The notes under the pieces are model-generated. The model had not been told where the DNA came from and did no database searches. It saw only the letters and a program-made list of their open reading frames with translations. This document shows positions 60,453-64,000 of a DNA stretch of 64,000 bases, one piece after another. Location: positions 1-64,000 of the forward strand of contig JBMYTN010000001.1 of NCBI GenBank assembly GCA_049604415.1. Reading direction: 5' to 3'. The stretch comes from JBMYTN01 sp049604415 (GTDB lineage Bacteria > Pseudomonadota > Alphaproteobacteria > Rhodospirillales > Rhodospirillaceae). The position numbers were made by a program, and so were the translations under genes. Positions within the stretch are counted from its first letter, which is position 1. Each line of letters begins with the position of its first letter.

Positions 60453-60535
60453 CTCAGTAACAACACACAGTGAGGGAACGTCTGAAACACGACACCCCCT
60501 TCGGGTTCAACGCTGGTTAGAGGGAGAGCCAATAG

Positions 60536-61024
60536 ATGCTCTATTCATCCCCCCAATTGGCGGTGAATACTGAAGCGGAGGCCCATGAAGCCCGAGCAGA
60601 AGTACGATCCGTTCAGATTGCCGTCGACAATGCCGCCGACGGTCATCACGACAACAAAGACCATTTCATCATAGAAGATGGCCTTTGTTTCGCCGGACGC
60701 CACCTGATCCTAGACCTCTATGAGGCCGAGGGTTTGGATGACATTTCCCGCATTGAGCGGGCCATGCGCAAGGCTGTCGATGTTTCAGGGGCGACCCTGT
60801 TGCATATCCATCTGCATCATTTTTCTCCCAATGGCGGCGTGTCCGGCGTGGCGGTGTTGGCGGAAAGCCACATTTCCATCCACACTTGGCCTGAACGGGA
60901 CTATGCGGCGCTGGATATCTTCATGTGCGGCGATGCCAAACCCCATCGGGCCGTCCCAGTGTTTCGTGATGCCTTCAAAGCCGGCCGCCATGCGCTGTCC
61001 GAGCATAAACGCGGCAGTTTGTAG
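60536..61024 (+). CDS. speD: S-adenosylmethionine decarboxylase SpeD (class 1B type)
   Basis: The 162-residue proenzyme contains GRHLILDLYEAEGLDD and the autocleavage motif AESHISIHTWPERDYAALDI; the pyruvoyl serine is expected at S111, with H116 and C130-region (FMCGD) as partners. An N-terminal extension of about 45 residues (MLYSSPQLAVNTEAEAHEAR and following) is not part of the fold. AGAGGGAGAG precedes ATG. It supplies decarboxylated SAM to SpeE and precedes the ornithine decarboxylase gene. Confidence 0.92.
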   Translation: MLYSSPQLAVNTEAEAHEARAEVRSVQIAVDNAADGHHDNKDHFIIEDGLCFAGRHLILDLYEAEGLDDISRIERAMRKAVDVSGATLLHIHLHHFSPNGGVSGVAVLAESHISIHTWPERDYAALDIFMCGDAKPHRAVPVFRDAFKAGRHALSEHKRGSL

Positions 61025-61233
61025 TCAATCCTAAAACAGTCTCTTGGCGTTCTCCTCAAGGTCTCTTGAGCAGATCAACGTCTTCCGGTGCCCTGTCTTT
61101 TAAGGGGTGGAGGTCGTGCGGATCCGCATCAGAGGAGGGGGGTAACCCGTTGTTTTGGCTGAACCATGATTGAACCTCCGAGGGAGCCCTTGCGCCTTCG
61201 GATTGCCACAGACTTCTTCGGAGCCGTCGTCCC
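61025..61233 (+). promoter_or_regulatory. Structured leader before ornithine decarboxylase
   Basis: The 209-base gap contains CTCAAGGTCTCTTGAG (61055-61070, perfect six-pair hairpin) and palindrome TGCGGATCCGCA (61117-61128), with further GC-rich segments. The conserved speF leader RNA of alphaproteobacteria lies in front of ornithine decarboxylase genes, and this stretch has the right place. I cannot confirm the consensus by eye. Confidence 0.4.
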
Positions 61234-62517
61234 ATGTTTGACACCGCTGTTCGTGCGGAGCGCATTGGTCCCGATACCGCCCTGTCAGAACCCACCGCCA
61301 GCCCGGAAGGGTCAGCTGCGCGCCTGAATCGCGTGACCGATCAGCCTCAGAAACCGATCTGGGTGCGTCCAGGACTGACTGAAAAACTGGACCAGTTTCT
61401 AGCCCAAGGCCCGGAAACCCCTTGCCTGGCCGTCGATTTGGATGTGGTGGCCTGGAATTATCGTGCCTTGTCCCAGGCCATGCCCTATGCCGAGATTTTT
61501 TACGCTGTGAAAGCCAATCCGGCCCCGCCGGTGGTCTCCCGCGTGATGGATCAGGGCTCCTATCTTGATTGCGCCAGTCCCGGCGAAATCAATTTGGTTT
61601 TGGGCCTAGGGGCAACGCCGGAGCAAATTTCCTTTGGCAATACCATTAAGAAAGCCACTGATATCGCTGAAGCTTTTGCCAAGGGCGTTCGGCTTTTTGC
61701 CTTTGACTGCCGGGCCGAGCTGTTAAAGCTGGCGGCACATGCGCCCGGATCGAAAGTGTTCTGTCGGCTGTTTGTTGACAATAAGGGTGCGGATTGGCCG
61801 CTGTCGCGGAAATTTGGCTGTACCCCTGATTTGGCCGTGGCTTTGATGCTGGAGGCGGAACGCTTAGGGCTGGAACCCTATGGCTTATCCTTCCATGTCG
61901 GCTCCCAACAAACCGATCCCGGGGCGTGGTCTCTGGCTTTGGCCACGATTGCTGATGTGATGGACCGCATCGCGGCGGCAGGTGGCCAGCGTCCGGCCAT
62001 GGTCAATCTGGGCGGCGGTTTGCCAACCGCTTATCGTCAGTCGGTGTGCAGCGTCCAGGAGATCGGCGCTCACATTTGGGCCGAAATGCAGCGTCTCTGG
62101 GGGCCGGATCAGATCCCCAAGGTCATCATCGAGCCAGGCCGCTATATGGCAGGCGATGCCGGTGTGATTGAGGCTGAAGTGGTTTTGATCGCCGATAAGG
62201 GCAATCCGGCGGATCCGCGTCCTTGGGTCTATCTGGATATTGGCCGGTTCTCCGGATTGGCAGAAACCGAAGGCGAATCAATCCGCTACCAGATTGTCTT
62301 GGCGCGGGATACTGATGGCTTGGAAACTGAGCCCATGGTCATAGCCGGTCCGACCTGTGACAGCGTCGATATCCTCTACGACCAAGCCAATTACCAGCTG
62401 CCAGTGGATTTGAAGGTTGGCGAACGGGTCCGGATCCTGGCCACCGGTGCCTATACCAGCGTCTATTCCTCGGTCGGCTTTAACGGCTTCGCGCCATTGC
62501 GGTGCCATTTCCTGTAA
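61234..62517 (+). CDS. Ornithine decarboxylase, alanine-racemase fold
   Basis: The 427-residue PLP enzyme has PCLAVDLDVVAWNYRALSQA, the Schiff-base lysine K93 in AEIFYAVKANPAPPV, SFHVGSQQTDP, the phosphate-binding NLGGGLP, EPGRYMAGDAG, the active-site GPTCDSVDILY and YTSVYSSVGFNGF. This matches the eukaryote-like (lysine/)ornithine decarboxylases of alphaproteobacteria. It makes putrescine for SpeE. It differs from DAP decarboxylase by its motifs, although a lysine-active relative cannot be excluded. Confidence 0.88.
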   Translation: MFDTAVRAERIGPDTALSEPTASPEGSAARLNRVTDQPQKPIWVRPGLTEKLDQFLAQGPETPCLAVDLDVVAWNYRALSQAMPYAEIFYAVKANPAPPVVSRVMDQGSYLDCASPGEINLVLGLGATPEQISFGNTIKKATDIAEAFAKGVRLFAFDCRAELLKLAAHAPGSKVFCRLFVDNKGADWPLSRKFGCTPDLAVALMLEAERLGLEPYGLSFHVGSQQTDPGAWSLALATIADVMDRIAAAGGQRPAMVNLGGGLPTAYRQSVCSVQEIGAHIWAEMQRLWGPDQIPKVIIEPGRYMAGDAGVIEAEVVLIADKGNPADPRPWVYLDIGRFSGLAETEGESIRYQIVLARDTDGLETEPMVIAGPTCDSVDILYDQANYQLPVDLKVGERVRILATGAYTSVYSSVGFNGFAPLRCHFL

Positions 62518-62530
62518 CCGGTCAGTAAAC

Positions 62531-62567
62531 CCGATGCGATGCGCGGTGGTTATGCGCATCGCATCGG
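62531..62567 (+). terminator. Perfect 14-pair hairpin after ornithine decarboxylase
   Basis: CCGATGCGATGCGC (62531-62544) and GCGCATCGCATCGG (62554-62567) pair completely across a nine-base loop, starting 14 bases after the stop. No U-run follows, so it may stabilise the 3' end or act with Rho rather than as a classical terminator. Confidence 0.6.
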
Positions 62568-62610
62568 CTAAGCCGCTGGCAGCGCTGAATTCTCCCACAT
62601 CAATTATTCT

Positions 62611-62628
62611 GCATAATATACATTATGC
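62611..62628. other. AT-rich perfect hairpin in the decarboxylase-EEP gap
   Basis: GCATAAT (62611-62617) and ATTATGC (62622-62628) pair across four bases between two convergent genes. It could be an operator or termination aid. Confidence 0.35.
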
Positions 62629-62732
62629 GACAATTAGTGATCTGTTTTTTTGCAGCCCTCCCTGGTCCAGTCTGGTGCCAAAACCCCGCTCTGCAACGCT
62701 CCTTTGCCCCCCAGATTGGATGAGCGGCTACG

Positions 62733-63533
62733 TCACAGCGTCAGTACCAAGGGACAATGATCAGAGACCTCTGGATCGCTGACCACCTCGAACCCGTTCA
62801 CCGCGCTTAGTTGATTGATCAGCATGTAATCGGCAAACCGCCCCGGCTTTTTGTATAGTGACGTGCGCGTGGAAACATATCCACGTCCGGTCACCAATTC
62901 AGAAAAACCCGCTTCGCCCAACAGCGCCAGGGTTTGGCTTTCAGGCTCAACATTGAAATCGCCACAGATCACCCGGAGATCATCCGGCGCGGAAATCTGA
63001 CGGGATAAATCCAATAGCTTTTCCGCTTGGACAGCGCGTTCCGGCGTATCCATTTTGCCCCTCAGGTCGCGCAGGCCATGCATATGGGTCACGGTCAATG
63101 GGCGCTTTGCCTGATAGTCATAGACCCGTACCCCATGGGCGCTGCGAGATCTGGGATGGTCGCCATAGCCGACTGGAGAAAACCCCTTATGTACGAAACC
63201 CTGGACCTGTCCGATGATGGGTAAGGATCGGTGCACAAAAGTCGCCAACCCCCATTGCGATGGGATGGATTGGTCGCCCTCCCACAGCACCCCTTGGGCC
63301 GCCGGACAAAAGATCGCGGTATGATCCGGTAAGGCGCGGCTGACATCGCGGAAAAAATTGGCCCTTTGCGGCAGCACATGAGCGCCATCACGGTAGGTCA
63401 ACCAATCTTTGTCCGATTCCGGGCTGTGTACGACCTCTTGCAGGCATAAAATCTCCGGTGCGGATTGGGCGATATAAGGCAGCATTGCTTCATGCTCAGT
63501 ACCGCCCCACCCGTTCAAACACATGATTTGCAC
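62733..63533 (-). CDS. Endonuclease/exonuclease/phosphatase family protein
   Basis: The 266-residue protein has IMCLNGWGG, ILCLQEVVHSPESDKDW with the catalytic Glu, VTHMHGLRDLRGKM, VICGDFNVEPESQTL (GDFN) and SDHCPLVLTL (SDH), the full EEP catalytic set. AGGAG seven bases before GTG 63533 selects this start over one at 63575. The substrate (DNA, lipid or phosphoester) cannot be told; no signal peptide is seen. Confidence 0.88.
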   Translation of the reverse strand: MQIMCLNGWGGTEHEAMLPYIAQSAPEILCLQEVVHSPESDKDWLTYRDGAHVLPQRANFFRDVSRALPDHTAIFCPAAQGVLWEGDQSIPSQWGLATFVHRSLPIIGQVQGFVHKGFSPVGYGDHPRSRSAHGVRVYDYQAKRPLTVTHMHGLRDLRGKMDTPERAVQAEKLLDLSRQISAPDDLRVICGDFNVEPESQTLALLGEAGFSELVTGRGYVSTRTSLYKKPGRFADYMLINQLSAVNGFEVVSDPEVSDHCPLVLTL

Positions 63534-63622
63534 GCAACAACTCCTAACGCCTCGTTCGCCCCTATGGGTCTGCATGCCTTAAGTGGATACCGGCCTTCAG
63601 CGTTGCAAACCGGGTCCCTGCA

Positions 63623-64000
63623 AATGGTGCCATTGATGTCTCCATCGTCTCTCGCTTCGCCTTTCTTCCGCTGGTCCGGCCGCGCCGATTTATCCGCTCT
63701 GTTGGCATTTTTGGCTCCACGCTGCCTCATCGGATTGGATCACGCGGATCCCGATGTTTCTGACCCACCGCGGGCATTGGGCTATCGACGGTTGGCCCGG
63801 TTGCGGGACAAGGCCATTGTGCTGTCCTTGCGGACCGATCCCGCCCACCAGCGCTATGACCTGGACATCACAGGGCTCCAAGATCCCCCCGGCGGACGGG
63901 ATTTGGAGGGAGAATTGCGGCGTCGGACTGATCACTTCCTCGATCTCGAACAACCAGCCAATCTCTGGTCTCATCTGGGTCAAGATTCGGTTTTGAAAGG
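63623..64000 (+). CDS. DNA-3-methyladenine glycosylase (AlkA-like), N-terminal part, cut by the window end
   Basis: The open frame from ATG 63623 (or 63635) reads SGRADLSALLAFLAPRCLIG, ALGYRRLARLRDKAIVLSLR, and LRRRTDHFLDLEQPANLWSH with LGQDSVLK. This is the N-terminal domain of AlkA-type glycosylases (a TBP-like fold followed by an RRxxDLDxx...HLGxDPLL segment). The HhH-GPD catalytic part would lie beyond the window. No clear ribosome site marks the start. Confidence 0.65.

Larger units (their letters stand above)
60151..60535. promoter_or_regulatory. Shared speE/speD control region with nested RNA folds
   Basis: CAAAGGCGCA (60318-60327) and TGCGCCTTTG (60333-60342) form a perfect ten-pair hairpin. 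It is enclosed by AGTGCATT (60304-60311) with AATGCACT (60362-60369), while ACAGAG (60300-60305) can instead pair with CTCTGT (60343-60348). The fold lies about 150 bases upstream of the speE start and could belong to the speE leader on the minus strand. A separate terminator-like hairpin for the speD direction is listed next. Confidence 0.55.

Overview
The window is chromosomal DNA of a GC-rich alphaproteobacterium, most likely of the Rhodospirillales type. The evidence is gene order and gene content: dusB-ntrB-ntrC-ntrY-ntrX-trkA-dat-(HAD)-hfq-hflX, a fused ispDF, recG divergent from sdhE-mfd, a lipid-A N-terminal-domain protein, and a CheZ phosphatase. A 10-base N gap sits in an insertion sequence at the left edge, so this is draft assembly.

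Region 1 (1 to about 19.7 kb) is a P2-like prophage whose left part lies outside the window. An IS5-family element (1-428) is followed by a tail module in P2 order (V, a PAAR spike, W, J, I, H, a fibre-associated protein, FI, FII, E/E', T, U, D) and an Ogr-type zinc finger. Most of these genes overlap as ATGA or TGATG. E is joined to E' by a -1 slippery heptamer. An AT-rich minus-strand gene for a small membrane protein (a probable moron) is inserted between E' and the tape measure, and the first half of the tape measure is equally AT-rich. Then come a divergent repressor/Ner-like switch, a poorly resolved accessory stretch with a solo HicB-like gene, a primase-helicase, an excisionase-like gene and a tyrosine integrase. 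The integrase faces the 3' end of a tRNA-Lys gene, the probable attachment site. No head, terminase or lysis genes are visible.

Region 2 (19.7-33 kb) is core chromosome: tRNA-Lys, cheZ, two lipoproteins (one with a SPOR domain), a CBS-domain protein, a nuclease-fold protein that seems to have lost catalytic residues, a DUF502 membrane protein, recG, sdhE, mfd, a potassium channel and a DsbA-like protein. Two adjacent MITE-like palindromes lie at 33.0-33.2 kb.

Region 3 (33.2-40.5 kb) holds a lipid-A N-terminal-domain protein, an orphan CHASE-type histidine kinase, several conserved genes of unknown role (a 70-residue protein, an HTH protein, a DUF4344 metallopeptidase-like protein), cutA and ispDF.

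Region 4 (40.6-54.7 kb) is the nitrogen two-component cluster: ypjD-like, dusB, ntrBC, ntrYX, trkA, dat, a HAD phosphatase, hfq and hflX. A repeat block of hairpins separates hfq from hflX.

Region 5 (54.7-64 kb) carries an XRE-cupin regulator with a GNAT acetyltransferase, a small protein behind palindromic sites, an inositol-monophosphatase family enzyme, a lipoprotein, mazG, and the polyamine genes speE | speD and ornithine decarboxylase, with long structured non-coding stretches before speD and before the decarboxylase. An endonuclease/exonuclease/phosphatase protein and the start of an AlkA-like glycosylase close the window.

No CRISPR array, rRNA or complete novel defence system was found. 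The less ordinary signals are the prophage moron with its mosaic tape measure, the E/E' frameshift, the paired palindromes at 33 kb, and the leader structures around speD and the decarboxylase.
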